Shown: positions 25,575-35,358 of the stretch, piece by piece
Position numbering within the stretch: position 1 is the first letter of the stretch
Layout: every line of letters begins with the position of its first letter
Source: Agromyces albus
GTDB taxonomy: Bacteria; Actinomycetota; Actinomycetes; Actinomycetales; Microbacteriaceae
Direction of reading: 5' to 3'
Length of the DNA stretch: 64,000 bases
Assembly (NCBI RefSeq): GCF_030815405.1
Contig: NZ_JAUSWX010000001.1
Location: 3,720,001-3,784,000, forward strand
Program-made: the position numbers and the translations under genes
The notes under the pieces: model-generated
Told to the model about the DNA's origin: nothing
Database searches by the model: none
Seen by the model: only the letters and a program-made list of their open reading frames with translations

Positions 25575-26690
25575 GGTCGCTCCCCTTTCGGGCTCAGGGC
25601 CTCGCGAACGGACGGCCACGATTTCAGGACGGCGAGCGCTTCGGCGTCCTGCTCGGTTGCGAGGGCGACGCCGTAGGAGCGGTCGAGCACGTCGTCGATC
25701 GCGACCCGCCGCCCCTGGGACGCGCTCTGCGTCGCGGCCTCGACCATGGCGAGGCTCATGATGTTGGCGTGCACGCGCCCCATCGGTTCTCGGCCGTGCC
25801 GGACGGCGGCGATGAACTCGCGGAGTGATCCCGCGATGTCCCTGCCGGGGTCGTCGCCGGGCTCGGCCTCCTCGTACGGGTCGGTGATCGGGTCATTCTC
25901 GCCGTCCCAGAGGACGGAGCCGCGTTCGGCCGAGATCCGCCAAGAACCGTTCCAGGAGGTCTCGTGGCCGGGGCTGCACCAAGAGCCGTTGTAGGTGAAC
26001 CGGGCGGCCGCCCTCCATAGCGAAGACCGCGTTCGCGGCCGCGTCGCCCGCGTACCAACTCCAGCCCGGGTTGTACTCCTCGCAGGAGACGGAAACGGGG
26101 TCCGCGTCGAGCAGGAACCGGGCCATGTCGAACTGGTGGATGGCCATGTCGAGCAGGAGCGGGCTGGCCATCTCTTCGCGGAAGCCGCCGAAGCGGGGGG
26201 ACCGGAAGGAGTCGACCGCGACGATCCCGACGGCGCCGAGCCCGGCGAGCTGACGCTTGGCCTGGTGGAGCGCCGGGTGGTAGCGGCGGGACTGGCTGAC
26301 CATGAACAACTGCCCGGTGTGCTCGGCCGTCGCGGCGAGCGAGAGGCCTTCTGCCACGGTGGCGGCGACCGGCTTCTCCCCGATCACGGGGAAGCCCGCG
26401 TGCAGGGCCGCGATCGTGACCGGGTGGTGCGCTTCTGGGATGGTGGCGTTCACGATGGCGTCCGCGCCGACGCGCCGCGCGAGTTCAACCGCATCGGTGC
26501 CCACCGCGAGGCCGGGGATGCCGGTGTCGGCGGCGGCGGATTCGGCCGCTTCGACGTAGAGGTCGGCCATGCCGACGAGTTCGGCGTCTGGATTGGCCTT
26601 GATGGTCTGGGCCCAGGCCCGTCCCATGCCGCCCGCGCCGACCACGATGAGGCGAAGGGGCCCTTCGGATTCGATGGTTCGGAAGCTCAT
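25571..26690 (-). pseudogene. Gfo/Idh/MocA-family oxidoreductase, broken by a one-base frameshift
   Basis: The reading frame starts at ATG 26688-26690 ([20 protein letters not shown]) and runs through GxGGMG, GEKPVAA and DMAIHQFDMARFLLD to FAMEGGRP. Between about 26001 and 26013 the frame is lost: minus-strand GGCGGCCGCCCGG carries one C too many. The protein continues in another frame as RFTYNGSWCSPGHETSWNG and ends at 25571 ([13 protein letters not shown]). Removing a single C joins both parts into a normal-length dehydrogenase of about 373 residues. The start overlaps the thuA-type stop and the end overlaps the next gene. Either a genuine recent inactivation or a sequencing error in a GC-rich stretch. 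Confidence 0.85.
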
Positions 26691-27457
26691 CGCGCGAACG
26701 CTCCGCGGTAGCCCTGACCGTTGAAGAAGTCGTCGGTCTCGTAGCGCAGCAGGGTCGGCGTCTCGCGCTCGCGGTCGGGCCGGGCCCATTCGATGCCGTT
26801 GGCGATCACGTGGTTCACGTCGGGGTGGTGGTAGACCGGGAAGTCCTGGTCGCCGGGACTGAAGTAGAAGATGCGGCCGAAACCGCGACGGTAGGTCATG
26901 CCGCTGCGGAAGACCTCGCCGCCGGTGAAGCCGCTGATGAAGATGAGCTCGTCGGGGGTGGGCACGTCGAAGTACTCGCCGTACATCTCCTGCTCGGGGA
27001 TGACGATCGGGTTCGGGATGCCGCGCGCGATCGGGTGCTGCGGGTTCACCGTCCACACCAGTTCGCGGTCGTGCTCGCTGCGCCAGCGCAGCGTGCAGGT
27101 GGTGCCCATGAGCTTCATGAAGATCTTGGACCAGTGCCCGGAGTGGAGGACGACGAGGCCCATGCCGGCGAGGACGTGCCGGTGGACGCGCTCGACGATC
27201 TCGTCGGCGACGTCGCCGTGGGCCGCGTGGCCCCACCAGACGAGGACGTCGGTCTCGTCCAGCACGTCGGAGGTCAGCCCGTGCTCGGGCTCGTCGAGGG
27301 TGTGGGTGGTGATGCTCGCCGTGTCGCCGAGCCATTCACGGACGCCGTCGGCGATGGCGCCGTGCATGCCGTCGGGGTAGCGCTCGGCCACGGACGGCTC
27401 GACCTGCTCGTGCCGGTTCTCGCCCCATACGACGACTCGGATCGGTTGGTTGGCCAT
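26687..27457 (-). CDS. thuA: ThuA-family protein (trehalose utilisation type)
   Basis: A 256-residue ThuA-domain protein with the class I glutamine amidotransferase-like fold. It begins [14 protein letters not shown], has [59 protein letters not shown], and [31 protein letters not shown], all family-typical. The ATG at 27455-27457 follows GAGGAGAAGG. It is the second gene of the LacI-led operon, coupled to the downstream dehydrogenase by ATGA overlap. ThuA proteins take part in oxidative disaccharide catabolism with ThuB; the substrate here is not known. The name is by family. Confidence 0.85.
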   Translation of the reverse strand: MANQPIRVVVWGENRHEQVEPSVAERYPDGMHGAIADGVREWLGDTASITTHTLDEPEHGLTSDVLDETDVLVWWGHAAHGDVADEIVERVHRHVLAGMGLVVLHSGHWSKIFMKLMGTTCTLRWRSEHDRELVWTVNPQHPIARGIPNPIVIPEQEMYGEYFDVPTPDELIFISGFTGGEVFRSGMTYRRGFGRIFYFSPGDQDFPVYHHPDVNHVIANGIEWARPDRERETPTLLRYETDDFFNGQGYRGAFAR

Positions 27458-27522
27458 ATGGACCTTCTCCTCTTTGTTGGTGCGTTGTGAGCTGAAAAAT
27501 CCTTTGGCGGCATGAAGAACGG

Positions 27523-28563
27523 TCACGCCGTCGCGTCGGTGCTGGAGCGGATGACGAGCGTGGGCGGCAGCAGGAGGTGCTCGGGTTCGTCGGGCCGTTC
27601 GATGACGAGGCGCACCAGTGCCGAAGCGATGGCCGCCGACTGCTGGCGGACCGAGGTGATGCCGACCGTGCCGAAAGATGTCAGGGTCGTGTCGTCGTAG
27701 CCGGTGACGGCCACATCCCGGCCCGGAGCGAGACCGCGGCGCTGCAGCGTGATGAGGGCGCCCGCCGCGAGGGGGTCCGAGACGCAGATGATCGCAGTCG
27801 GCCGCGAGGGGGCGTCGAGGAGGTCGGCGGCGGCGCGCACGCCGGAGGCGAGGTCGCCGGCGCATGGGACGATCCGGGTGTCGTCGAGCGATCCGGTGAG
27901 CCCCAGTCGCACGCAGGCCTCGCGGTAGCCGGTCTCGCGCAGGGCCATGGTGACGTTGCCGGGGTCGGCGCCCACGAACGCCAGCTCGCGGTGCCCGCGT
28001 TCGGCGACATGCTCGACGGCGAGCGCGATACCGAGTGCGGCGTCGCCTTCGACCCAGCTCCACGGGGTCGCGAAGGCCTCGGCGGTCCTGCCGTAGGCCG
28101 CGAACGGAATGCCGCGCTCGCGCAGACCGACTGGGCGCGGGTCGGTCGACCACACGTTGGAGATGACGAAGCCCGCCACCGACTGTCCGAAGTAGAGGTC
28201 TTCGCACGCCGTCATGAGCGCCTCGGCATCGCGCTCGGTGACGAGGGTGAGGTTCCGCTCGACCGCTTGGCAGGCGGCGGCGAGGTCGTGGAGGAACGTG
28301 TCCATGTACTGGTTGCCCCCGGCGTCCTGGGCGGGGAGCACGTAGGCGATCTGCCGCGGCTGCGCGAGCCTGAGGCTGCGGGCGACCAGGTTGTTGCGGT
28401 AGCGAAGGTCGCGCATCGCGGCGTGGACCTTCTCGCGGGTCGCCTCGGAGACGACCTCCGGCCGGTTGATGACGTTCGAGACCGTCATCGTCGAGACGCC
28501 CGCGAGCTCGGCGACGTCGGACATGCTCGCCTTGCGCCGCCCGCGGGTCGATTCGCCGCTCAT
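27523..28563 (-). CDS. LacI-family regulator of the thuA-type operon
   Basis: A 346-residue LacI/GalR repressor. The helix-turn-helix reads [25 protein letters not shown], followed by [24 protein letters not shown] and a sensor domain ending [11 protein letters not shown] chose the ATG at 28561-28563, which places the helix-turn-helix at residues 15-35. It is the first gene of an operon with ThuA and two Gfo/Idh dehydrogenases (thuA starts 65 bases after its stop). A perfect palindrome TTTTATGCATAAAA overlapping its promoter -10 suggests autoregulation of the whole operon. Confidence 0.93.
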   Translation of the reverse strand: MSGESTRGRRKASMSDVAELAGVSTMTVSNVINRPEVVSEATREKVHAAMRDLRYRNNLVARSLRLAQPRQIAYVLPAQDAGGNQYMDTFLHDLAAACQAVERNLTLVTERDAEALMTACEDLYFGQSVAGFVISNVWSTDPRPVGLRERGIPFAAYGRTAEAFATPWSWVEGDAALGIALAVEHVAERGHRELAFVGADPGNVTMALRETGYREACVRLGLTGSLDDTRIVPCAGDLASGVRAAADLLDAPSRPTAIICVSDPLAAGALITLQRRGLAPGRDVAVTGYDDTTLTSFGTVGITSVRQQSAAIASALVRLVIERPDEPEHLLLPPTLVIRSSTDATA

Positions 28564-28606
28564 TCGGCCGCCTCCCCTCGGTGTTCCTGAGTCGATACCG
28601 GGAAGA

Positions 28607-28636
28607 ATTTTATGCATAAAAGCTGGCGGTGGTCAA
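28607..28636 (-). promoter_or_regulatory. Promoter and palindromic LacI operator of the thuA-type operon
   Basis: On the minus strand TTGACC (28631-28636) and TAAAAT (28607-28612) are 18 bases apart. The perfect 14-base palindrome TTTTATGCATAAAA (28608-28621) overlaps the -10. Its TGCA-containing centre and position are as expected for LacI repression. The start codon is 44 bases downstream. Confidence 0.75.
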
Positions 28637-28684
28637 GGCGTATCTCACGAGCGAGGGGCCCGGGGGTGCATGCCCAGGGATGAC

Positions 28685-28728
28685 AACGGCGGGTGAGCGG
28701 ATGCCGCGGCATCCGCTCACCCGCCGTT
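28685..28728. terminator. Long perfect hairpin terminator
   Basis: Two perfectly complementary 21-base arms (28685-28705 and 28708-28728) with a 2-base loop lie 9 bases past the stop of the glycine betaine-binding protein gene and upstream of the lacI promoter. It acts as terminator for the proVWX-type operon, with the GGATGCC word in both arms. Confidence 0.85.
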
Positions 28729-28736
28729 GATCTGCG

Positions 28737-29639
28737 TTACAACGTCAACGAGTCGACGTACTCCTGGTTCTCGGAGATCCACTTCTCGACGGCGGGACCG
28801 TAGTCATCCGTCTCTGCCTGGTTGAACATGGCGTTCTCGAGCGAGTAGAGCAGCTCGGAGTCCATCGTGAAGCCGGTCAGCCACTCCGAGAGCGTCGGGA
28901 AGTTCGCCTCGAAGCTCTTGCCGCCGAACGAGTGGATGCCCTCGGCGTCACCCAGCGTGCCCTCCGGGTCCTCGAGGTCCTTGAGCGCGAACGCGTCGTA
29001 CGCCCAGTGCGGGCGCCACAGCGTGACCGCGACGTTCTCGCCGGCCTCCGTCGCCGCCGTCAGCTCGGCGAGCATGGCCGGAGTCGACGACGTGATGTAC
29101 TCCAGGTCGTCGAGGCCATAGGTCGGGATGACGTCGTCGGTCGTGACCCGGTTGAGGCCCGAACCCGGCTCGATGCCGATGAGCCGGCCGTCGAACTTCT
29201 CGGCGTTCGCCGCGAGCTCCTCGAGCGAGTCGATCGGGGCGTCCTCGTTCACCGCGATGGTGAGCTTGGCGTCCTCGTTCCAGGCGCCGAGGTCGACGAG
29301 GTCGTCGCCGAACTGGTCGATGTAGTCCTGGTGGGTGATCGGCAGCCACGTGTCGAGAGTCACGTCGTAGTCGTCGGTGCTGAGGCCCGAGTAGACGGGC
29401 GCGGGGTCAGCGTACTCGAGGGTGACGTCGTAGCCGCGCTCGGTGAGGATGGCCTTCCAGAGCTCGCTCGCGGCGATGCCCTCGTCCCATCCGTTGAACA
29501 CGGCGATCGTGAGCTCGCTGCGATCGCCGTTCTCGAGGAGGTCGCCGCTCGCTGCGCCGGTACCGCTCGCGCAGCCCGTGAACGCGAGCGCTCCTGCTGC
29601 TCCGAGGGCGATGAGACTGGTCAGTCGACGTGTTCTCAT
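28737..29639 (-). CDS. Glycine betaine/proline ABC transporter substrate-binding lipoprotein (ProX/OpuAC)
   Basis: A 300-residue solute-binding lipoprotein of the OpuAC type. Signal: MRTRRLTSLIALGAAGALAF followed by lipobox FTGC, Cys at about residue 23. The mature protein has aromatic ligand-cage segments (FNGWDEGIAASELWKAIL, LDTWLPITHQDYID and TLWRPHWAYDAF), typical of quaternary amine binding. It is last in a proV-proW-proX-type operon, its ATG overlapping the permease stop by 4 bases. It should capture glycine betaine, proline betaine or choline outside the cell during osmotic stress. The exact ligand is inferred. Confidence 0.93.
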   Translation of the reverse strand: MRTRRLTSLIALGAAGALAFTGCASGTGAASGDLLENGDRSELTIAVFNGWDEGIAASELWKAILTERGYDVTLEYADPAPVYSGLSTDDYDVTLDTWLPITHQDYIDQFGDDLVDLGAWNEDAKLTIAVNEDAPIDSLEELAANAEKFDGRLIGIEPGSGLNRVTTDDVIPTYGLDDLEYITSSTPAMLAELTAATEAGENVAVTLWRPHWAYDAFALKDLEDPEGTLGDAEGIHSFGGKSFEANFPTLSEWLTGFTMDSELLYSLENAMFNQAETDDYGPAVEKWISENQEYVDSLTL

Positions 29640-30589
29640 AGGTGTTCCTTTCCTCCCGCGTGCTGTGGCACGGCCGATGCGGAGTCGCGCGGTTCCGCGC
29701 GACGGGGATCGGGGGTGCCGATCCGGGTGGTGGGGTCGCCGGATGCGCGACGCTTCGGCTTCCGCCGCTGCGAGCCGAGAGCGCCGGTGAGCCGGTCGAG
29801 GATGATCGCGAGGATGACGACGGAGAGGCCGGCCTCGAAGCCGAGCGCGATGTCGATGCGGCCGAGCGAGGCGACGACCTCGCCGCCGAGTCCGCCCGCG
29901 CCGACCATGCCGGCGATGACGACCATCGAGAGCGAGAGCATGATGACCTGGTTGACGCCGGCCATGATGCTCGGCATCGCGAGCGGAAGTTGGATCTGGC
30001 GGAGGATGCGCGACGGTGACGACCCGAAGGCGTGGCCGGCTTCGACCACTTCCTTGTCGACCCCACGGATGCCGAGCTCGGTGAGGCGCACACCGGGCGC
30101 CATCGCGAACACGATCGTCGCGACGATGCCGGGCACGATGCCGACCCGGAACAGGATGAGGGCGGGAATCAGGTAGACGAAGGCCGGCATCGTCTGCATG
30201 AAGTCGAGGATCGGGCGGATGATTCGAGAAGCGAGCTCCGATCGCGCCGCGAGAATGCCGAGCGGCACGCTCAGGGCCACCGCGATCAGGCTCGAGACGA
30301 GCACGAGGGCGAGGGTGTCCATCGCGTTGTCCCACTGGTCGACACCGACGACGAGGAGCAGTCCGACTGCGCTGCCCACGGCGAGCACCCAACCACGGGC
30401 GAAGTAGCCGAGCGCGGCGATGGCGACGATGACGATCCAGAACGGGGGCGTCGAGAGCGCGAGGTCGACGGCGTCGTAGAGTCCGGGGAAGACGATGCGG
30501 ATCACATCGAAGAGCCCGCCGAAGACCTCCGTGACGAAGTCGATGGCGTCTTCGACCACTTGGCCGAGGGGGAAACGGAAGTCGTTCAT
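29636..30589 (-). CDS. Glycine betaine ABC transporter permease (ProW/OpuAB)
   Basis: A 317-residue inner-membrane permease of the ProW/OpuAB family. It begins FRFPLGQVVEDAIDFVTEVF, has hydrophobic helices at about residues 50-70, 80-97 and further on, and the coupling loop KEVVEAGHAFGSSPSRILRQIQLP with MAGVNQVIMLSLSMVVIAGMVGAGGLG, a ProW hallmark. The Arg/Pro-rich C-terminus is cytoplasmic. The gene overlaps both neighbours by 4 bases (ATGA), between the ATPase and the binding protein genes. Confidence 0.94.
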   Translation of the reverse strand: MNDFRFPLGQVVEDAIDFVTEVFGGLFDVIRIVFPGLYDAVDLALSTPPFWIVIVAIAALGYFARGWVLAVGSAVGLLLVVGVDQWDNAMDTLALVLVSSLIAVALSVPLGILAARSELASRIIRPILDFMQTMPAFVYLIPALILFRVGIVPGIVATIVFAMAPGVRLTELGIRGVDKEVVEAGHAFGSSPSRILRQIQLPLAMPSIMAGVNQVIMLSLSMVVIAGMVGAGGLGGEVVASLGRIDIALGFEAGLSVVILAIILDRLTGALGSQRRKPKRRASGDPTTRIGTPDPRRAEPRDSASAVPQHAGGKEHL

Positions 30590-31896
30590 GCGAAGGCCTT
30601 CTCCTCTGCGACATCCGACTCGCCCAGCAGGGCGGTCTCGTGCAGCGTGGCGGTGATCGTCTCGACCGCGATGGTCGCCGCCGGCTCGATGACGGCGTGT
30701 TCGCCCGTCGTGGACGACACGTTGCCGAGCGCGGCGAGCAGGGTGACGCGAGGCACGACGCCGATGAGCCGATGCTGGTCGTCGACGACCGCCAGTGGGA
30801 GCACGCTCTCGACCGCGCTCTCGAGCAGGTCAGAGAGATAGGTCTGGCGATCGACGAACGCCACGTCGTCGCGGATCACCGAGTCGAGCGAGCGGTCGCC
30901 GCGTTTCACGAGCCGCATCACATCACGGTCCTGCACGGCGCCGAGCAGGCGGCGTCCCTGTCCGACGACGAACACCGAGGAGGTCTGCAGGTCCCGCATC
31001 GTCCGCAGCGCGGTGCGCGGCCCGGCCGACGACGAGACGAGCGCGCGAGGCGCCTCCATGACGGATGCCGCGGTGAGCACTCGCGCACGGTCGACGTCGT
31101 TCACGAACTGGGCGACGTAGTCGTCGGCGGGATCGGTGAGGATCTCGTCGGCGGTGCCGAGCTGCACGATTCGACCGTCGCGCATGACGGCGATGCGATC
31201 GCCGAGGAACATCGCCTCGTTGAGGTCGTGCGTGATGAAGACGATGGTCTTGCCGAACTCCTGCTGGAGTTCGACGAGCTGCTCCTGCATCTCACGACGG
31301 ATGAGCGGATCGAGTGCCGAGAAGGCCTCGTCCATGAGCAGGATGTCGGTGTCGGAGGCCAGGGCGCGGGCGAGGCCGACGCGCTGCTGCATTCCGCCCG
31401 AGAGTTCGGAGGGCATGCGCTCGCCCCAGCCGGTGAGGCCGACGCGATCGAGCACGTGCTCGGCGCGTTGGCGCCGCTCTGCCTCGGCGACGCCCTGGAT
31501 CTCGAGTCCGTAGGCGGCGTTCTCGAGCACGCTCCGGTGCGGAAGCAGCGCGAAGTGCTGGAACACCATCGACACGTGGCTGCGGCGCAGCCGCCGGAGC
31601 CGCTTCGGTGAGATGCCCGTGAGCTCCTCCCCCATCACGGTCACGGTGCCGCCGGTCGGCTCGATGAGCCCGTTGAGCATGCGGATGAGCGTCGACTTGC
31701 CGGAGCCCGAGAGCCCCATGACGACGAAGATCTCGCCGCGCTCGACGGTGAAATCGGCGTCCACGACGGCTGGCGTGCCGAGCGGCGCGAGCTCGGTGCG
31801 ACTGGCGCCGGCGCGCAGGCGCTCGATCGCTTCGGCCGGCTTGCGGCCGAAGAACTTGCTGAGGTTGCGTGCCGCGATTGCGGGCGGTTCGGTCAT
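30586..31896 (-). CDS. Glycine betaine ABC transporter ATPase with CBS domains (ProV/OpuAA)
   Basis: A 436-residue ATPase. It has an N-terminal helical extension (NLSKFFGRKPAEAIERLRAG, as in ProV), Walker A GLSGSGKSTLIRM, Q-loop FQHFALLPHRSVLEN, signature SGGMQQRVGLARAL, Walker B DILLMDEAFSALDPL and H-loop FITHDLNEA. The C-terminal 150 residues hold two CBS repeats (around TMRDLQTSSVFVVGQGRRLLG and LAVVDDQHRLIGVV), which in OpuA sense ionic strength. I chose the ATG at 31894-31896; upstream codons look non-coding. It is the first gene of the operon, with about 390 bases of non-coding DNA ahead. Confidence 0.95.
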   Translation of the reverse strand: MTEPPAIAARNLSKFFGRKPAEAIERLRAGASRTELAPLGTPAVVDADFTVERGEIFVVMGLSGSGKSTLIRMLNGLIEPTGGTVTVMGEELTGISPKRLRRLRRSHVSMVFQHFALLPHRSVLENAAYGLEIQGVAEAERRQRAEHVLDRVGLTGWGERMPSELSGGMQQRVGLARALASDTDILLMDEAFSALDPLIRREMQEQLVELQQEFGKTIVFITHDLNEAMFLGDRIAVMRDGRIVQLGTADEILTDPADDYVAQFVNDVDRARVLTAASVMEAPRALVSSSAGPRTALRTMRDLQTSSVFVVGQGRRLLGAVQDRDVMRLVKRGDRSLDSVIRDDVAFVDRQTYLSDLLESAVESVLPLAVVDDQHRLIGVVPRVTLLAALGNVSSTTGEHAVIEPAATIAVETITATLHETALLGESDVAEEKAFA

Positions 31897-32282
31897 ATCG
31901 GTGCTCCGGGAGGCACGCCGGATGACACGCACGAGGACGTGCGCCATCATCGCTCGGTGGGGCGAGCTCATGGTTGACGACCGGGTTGACGACGCGTCGG
32001 AAGCCCGGACTCAAGCGCGGGACGAGTTCATCGTCTCCAGGCGAATCCAGGCCTCGTCACACACGGCCATCGGGGCCGTATGCCACGCCGCCGAACCATA
32101 CGATCACGTGTTCCGAAACCGGAATTCGAGATCGCGGACTGGGCGGTTGGGTCTTGTGGACCGAGGACAACCGTAGCGACGAACCAGGCGCCACCCAAAT
32201 GCGCGCCGGTGAAATCAGCCGCGATCAGGGCTTCCGCTGAACGGTGCATCGGAGCAACCACACCAGCTGGTTACCGGAGTGG
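31897..32282. other. Non-coding region upstream of proV
   Basis: This 386-base stretch separates the zur gene from the glycine betaine ATPase gene, both leftward. It should hold the proV promoter. I see only short palindromes, ACCAGCTGGT (32263-32272) and GGAGT-ggct-ACTCC (32276-32289, over the zur stop), and no convincing gene or terminator with a T-run. Confidence 0.5.
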
Positions 32283-32684
32283 CTACTCCCCCGCGGCCAG
32301 CAGCTTCGTGCAGTTGGCGCACAGGCCGAACACGTCGACGACGTGCGCGGCGGCCGTGAAGCCGTGGTCGGCGGCGACCATCTTGGCCCAGGCCTCGACC
32401 TCGTCGGCAGCGATCTCGACGGTGAGTCCGCAGTTGCGGCAGATCAGGTGGTGGTGGTGGCCGGTCGTGCTGCACGCCCGGTAGAGCGACTCGCCGTCGG
32501 GCGACTGCAACGAGTCGGCTTCACCGTTGGCGGCAAGGTCGCCGAGCGCGCGGTAGACCGTGGCGAGGCCGATCGGCGAACCCGTCTGGTGCAGCGCCCC
32601 GTGGAGCGCCTGCGCGCTGATGAAGCCCTCGGTGTCATCGAGCGCTTCGCGTACGGCTTCGCGTTGCCAGGTGTTTCTCTTCAT
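32283..32684 (-). CDS. zur: Fur-family metal regulator, probably Zur
   Basis: A 133-residue Fur-family repressor. The N-terminal winged helix covers NTWQREAVREALDDTEGFISAQALH through GLATVYRALGDL, followed by the metal-binding dimerisation domain with HHHHLICRNCGLTVEI (His cluster and CxxC) and the second CxxC GLCANC. The cysteine pairs form the structural zinc site. The ATG at 32682-32684 overlaps the stop of a metal permease by 4 bases. It is last in a znuA-C-B-B-zur operon whose promoter has a near-palindromic box, so zinc is the most likely metal and autoregulation is likely. Confidence 0.9.
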   Translation of the reverse strand: MKRNTWQREAVREALDDTEGFISAQALHGALHQTGSPIGLATVYRALGDLAANGEADSLQSPDGESLYRACSTTGHHHHLICRNCGLTVEIAADEVEAWAKMVAADHGFTAAAHVVDVFGLCANCTKLLAAGE

Positions 32685-33523
32685 GCGATTCGTGCGTCCT
32701 CTGCGGTCGCGACAGGTGAGGCGACTCGGTTCAACGGTAGCCCGCGCAGCTTGGAGATTCCCAGTGCCAGGAGGAAGAACGCCGTCGCGGCGAGGGCGAT
32801 CGCGGGCCCGGCCGCGATCGCGAACGTGCGGGAGGCGAGCACTCCGAGCACGCCGGATGCCGCGCCGATGATCGGAGCGGCGATCAGGATGCCTCGGAAC
32901 CTCGGCACGAGCAGCCTCGCGGCCGTGGCCGGGGCGGCGAGCAGGGCGATCGCGAGGATGGCGCCGACCGCCGGCAGGGAGCTCACCACCGACGCGGCGA
33001 TGAGCCCGAGCACGAGCACCTCGATGGGCCACTCCCTGAAGCCGGCCGCCCGGAATCCGGCCGGGTCGAAGGTCGAGAAGGCGATCTCCTTGCCGAACGC
33101 CGCCACGAGCGCGGCGGCGACGACGGCGACGGATGCCGCTAGCAGAATATCTCCGTCGCTCACGTTGAGGATCGATCCGACGAGCAGTGACTCGGCGCGC
33201 ACGGGGAGCCCGGGAATCGCCGCTTGCAACAGCGCTCCTGCGGCGAACCCACCGGTCAGCACGATTCCGGCCGCGACCTGGGCGCCCTGTCGGCGCACGC
33301 GGGCGATGGCCGCCATCACGGCTACGAGCACGACGGACGCCACGGCCGCGCCGAGCGGCACGCTCACGCCGAGCGCCGCCGCGGCGACCGCGCCGGGGTA
33401 GGTCGCGTGCGTCAGTGCCTGTGCGAAGAACGTGCGGCGACGCAGCACCACGAGGGCGCCCACGAACCCCGCCCCTGCACCGATCACCACGGCCGCGAAC
33501 AGCGCTCGCTCGAAGTAGCCCAT
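32681..33523 (-). CDS. Zinc/manganese ABC transporter permease (ZnuB-like, second)
   Basis: A 280-residue ABC-3 family membrane permease. It opens [44 protein letters not shown], where VVLRRRTFFAQALTHATYPG is the family coupling segment, and has about eight further hydrophobic helices, with SSLPAVGAILAIALLAAPATAARLL near the end. It is the second of two permeases; overlaps with the first permease gene by one base and with zur by 4. The importer probably uses a permease heterodimer, as in some manganese/zinc systems. Confidence 0.92.
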   Translation of the reverse strand: MGYFERALFAAVVIGAGAGFVGALVVLRRRTFFAQALTHATYPGAVAAAALGVSVPLGAAVASVVLVAVMAAIARVRRQGAQVAAGIVLTGGFAAGALLQAAIPGLPVRAESLLVGSILNVSDGDILLAASVAVVAAALVAAFGKEIAFSTFDPAGFRAAGFREWPIEVLVLGLIAASVVSSLPAVGAILAIALLAAPATAARLLVPRFRGILIAAPIIGAASGVLGVLASRTFAIAAGPAIALAATAFFLLALGISKLRGLPLNRVASPVATAEDARIA

Positions 33524-34485
33524 CAGCTGGTCTTCCGGGGGGAGAGGAGCGGCGTGCTGAGCACATCGGCCATATCCGCACCGCGCCGAGCTTCGCGAGC
33601 GTCTTCGAGCGCCGGTCGGCGGTGGCCCGCCCGCGCGTGACGCCGATCGAGGAACAGACGCACGAGCAGCGCGATCCCGTAGCCGATCACGAACACGCCG
33701 ACGACGGTGCTTCCGGCCGGGAGATCGAAGCCGCCGCCCACCGAGATCGCGTATCCTGCCGCGAGGCCGAGCCACGCAGCGATGGCGGCGAAGGCCGCGG
33801 CAGCCGGGAACAGCCACCACATGCGCTCGGTGGCGAGGCGGGCCACGGCGCCCGGGACGATCAGCAGCGCGAGCACGAGGAGCGTGCCGATCGTGCTCGC
33901 CGCCGCCACCACGACGAGCGCGACTGCGGCGTTCAGCACGAGGTCGAGCACGAGCGAGGAGTCGCCGGCTGCGCGGCTGCCACGCGCGTCGAATGCGCGG
34001 AAGAGCTGCTGCTTGAGCGTGAGCGCGACGGCCGAGAGTGCAATGAGGCTCACCACGACGAGCGGCACGACCTCCGACGGCGGGATGGTGAGCACGCGGC
34101 CGAACAGGAGTGCCTCGAGCTCGCCCGCATAGTCGGAGCTGCGTGAGACCACGATGACGCCGACGCTGAACGTCGCCGTGAGCACGATGGCGATCGCGGC
34201 ATCGGAGGTGATGCCCGCACGGTCGAGCCAGGTGAGTGCGAGGGCGCCCGCGAGCGCGGCGATCGCGGCGCCCGGCATGAGGCCGGTCGTGCCGCCGACG
34301 GCGAGCCCGATCGCGAGGCCGGGGAAGACCGCGTGGGTGAGCCCATCGCTGATGAACTCGAGCCCGCGCAGGTTCACGAGGACTCCGACGAGGCCGGCGA
34401 CCACCGCGAGCACGAGCATGACGAGGAGTGCCCGCCCCATGAACGGGATCGCGAAGGAACCGAAGAGCGCGTCGACCAGGTTCAT
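33523..34485 (-). CDS. Zinc/manganese ABC transporter permease (ZnuB-like, first)
   Basis: A 320-residue ABC-3 family permease. It begins [28 protein letters not shown], followed by the conserved [30 protein letters not shown], then helices up to [17 protein letters not shown]. The C-terminal tail is charged ([21 protein letters not shown]). The ATG at 34483-34485 gives the family N-terminus; the frame stays open upstream. It lies 47 bases after the ATPase gene and is co-directional with a second permease. Confidence 0.92.
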   Translation of the reverse strand: MNLVDALFGSFAIPFMGRALLVMLVLAVVAGLVGVLVNLRGLEFISDGLTHAVFPGLAIGLAVGGTTGLMPGAAIAALAGALALTWLDRAGITSDAAIAIVLTATFSVGVIVVSRSSDYAGELEALLFGRVLTIPPSEVVPLVVVSLIALSAVALTLKQQLFRAFDARGSRAAGDSSLVLDLVLNAAVALVVVAAASTIGTLLVLALLIVPGAVARLATERMWWLFPAAAAFAAIAAWLGLAAGYAISVGGGFDLPAGSTVVGVFVIGYGIALLVRLFLDRRHARAGHRRPALEDAREARRGADMADVLSTPLLSPRKTS

Positions 34486-34532
34486 CGGGCGCCACTCCCC
34501 CAGGCTTCCACGTTGTATGCGATCTGCGGCAT

Positions 34533-35354
34533 TCAGTGGCCCTCGTGGCCGGGCACCACGAGCGTGTGCTCGTCCATCTCGACTCCGAGCCCGTCGAAGC
34601 ACTCCTGCACGTTGCCGAGCGTGAGCACCTCGTCGACGGGTCCGCTCGCCAGCTGGGTGCCGTTCACGAGCACCACGGTGTCGCACACGAGCCTCGCGAG
34701 CTCGAGGTCGTGCGTCGACACCACCACCGCGACACCACGGTGCTTGAGTGTGCGGATGGTATCGATGAGCGTATCGCGGTTCGCCTGGTCGAGGCCGTTG
34801 AACGGCTCGTCGAGCAGCAGGAGTCGAGGCTCGGATGCCAGGGCGCGAGCGAGCAGGCCCCGCTGGCGTTGCCCGCCCGAGAGCTCACCGAAGCGATGCT
34901 TCGCGAGCGGGGCGAGGCCGACGGTCTGGATCGCCTCGCGAACCGCCTGCCGATCGGCCCGACCGGGCCACCGCAGCAGCCCGAGCCCGCGGTATCGGCC
35001 CTGCATGACCACTTGCTCGAGGCTGATCGGGAAGTCGGGGTCGAGCTCGGCCGACTGGGGGAGGAACCCGACCATGCCGTTCCGGGCATGAGCCGCGGGC
35101 TCGGCTGATGCAGTCGGGTCGTTCGAGGCGCTCGCGTTCGCCGACGCCGCCGCGGCGCCCACCTGCACGGTGCCCGCAGTGAGCGGCACGAGCCCGAGGA
35201 TGCCCTTCAGCAGCGTCGACTTGCCGGCGCCGTTCGGCCCGATGAGTGCCACCGCTTCGCCCGCCTCGACCGCGAGGTCGAGCTCGCTCACACCGGCCCC
35301 GCCAGGGTAGGTGAAGGCGGCGCCTTCGAGGCGGAGCACGGAGGCGTCAGTCAT
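34533..35354 (-). CDS. znuC: Zinc/manganese ABC transporter ATPase (ZnuC-like)
   Basis: A 273-residue ABC ATPase. Walker A is [14 protein letters not shown]-loop FLPQSAELD, signature [14 protein letters not shown], Walker [13 protein letters not shown] and H-loop STHDLELAR. An Ala/Ser-rich insertion ([23 protein letters not shown]) lies between Walker A and the Q-loop, unusual for the family. The ATG at 35352-35354 follows AAGGATGAC by 3-4 bases and lies 4 bases after the binding protein's stop. The tail is His-rich (VPGHEGH). Context with zur and a His-rich binding protein supports zinc. Confidence 0.91.
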   Translation of the reverse strand: MTDASVLRLEGAAFTYPGGAGVSELDLAVEAGEAVALIGPNGAGKSTLLKGILGLVPLTAGTVQVGAAAASANASASNDPTASAEPAAHARNGMVGFLPQSAELDPDFPISLEQVVMQGRYRGLGLLRWPGRADRQAVREAIQTVGLAPLAKHRFGELSGGQRQRGLLARALASEPRLLLLDEPFNGLDQANRDTLIDTIRTLKHRGVAVVVSTHDLELARLVCDTVVLVNGTQLASGPVDEVLTLGNVQECFDGLGVEMDEHTLVVPGHEGH

Positions 35355-35358
35355 CCAG

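Noticed and set aside
32028..32261. A small minus-strand open frame with ADFTGAHLGG, resembling a pentapeptide repeat
   Set aside because: Only one or two possible repeat units and no ribosome binding site; it lies in the proV upstream region and is more likely non-coding.
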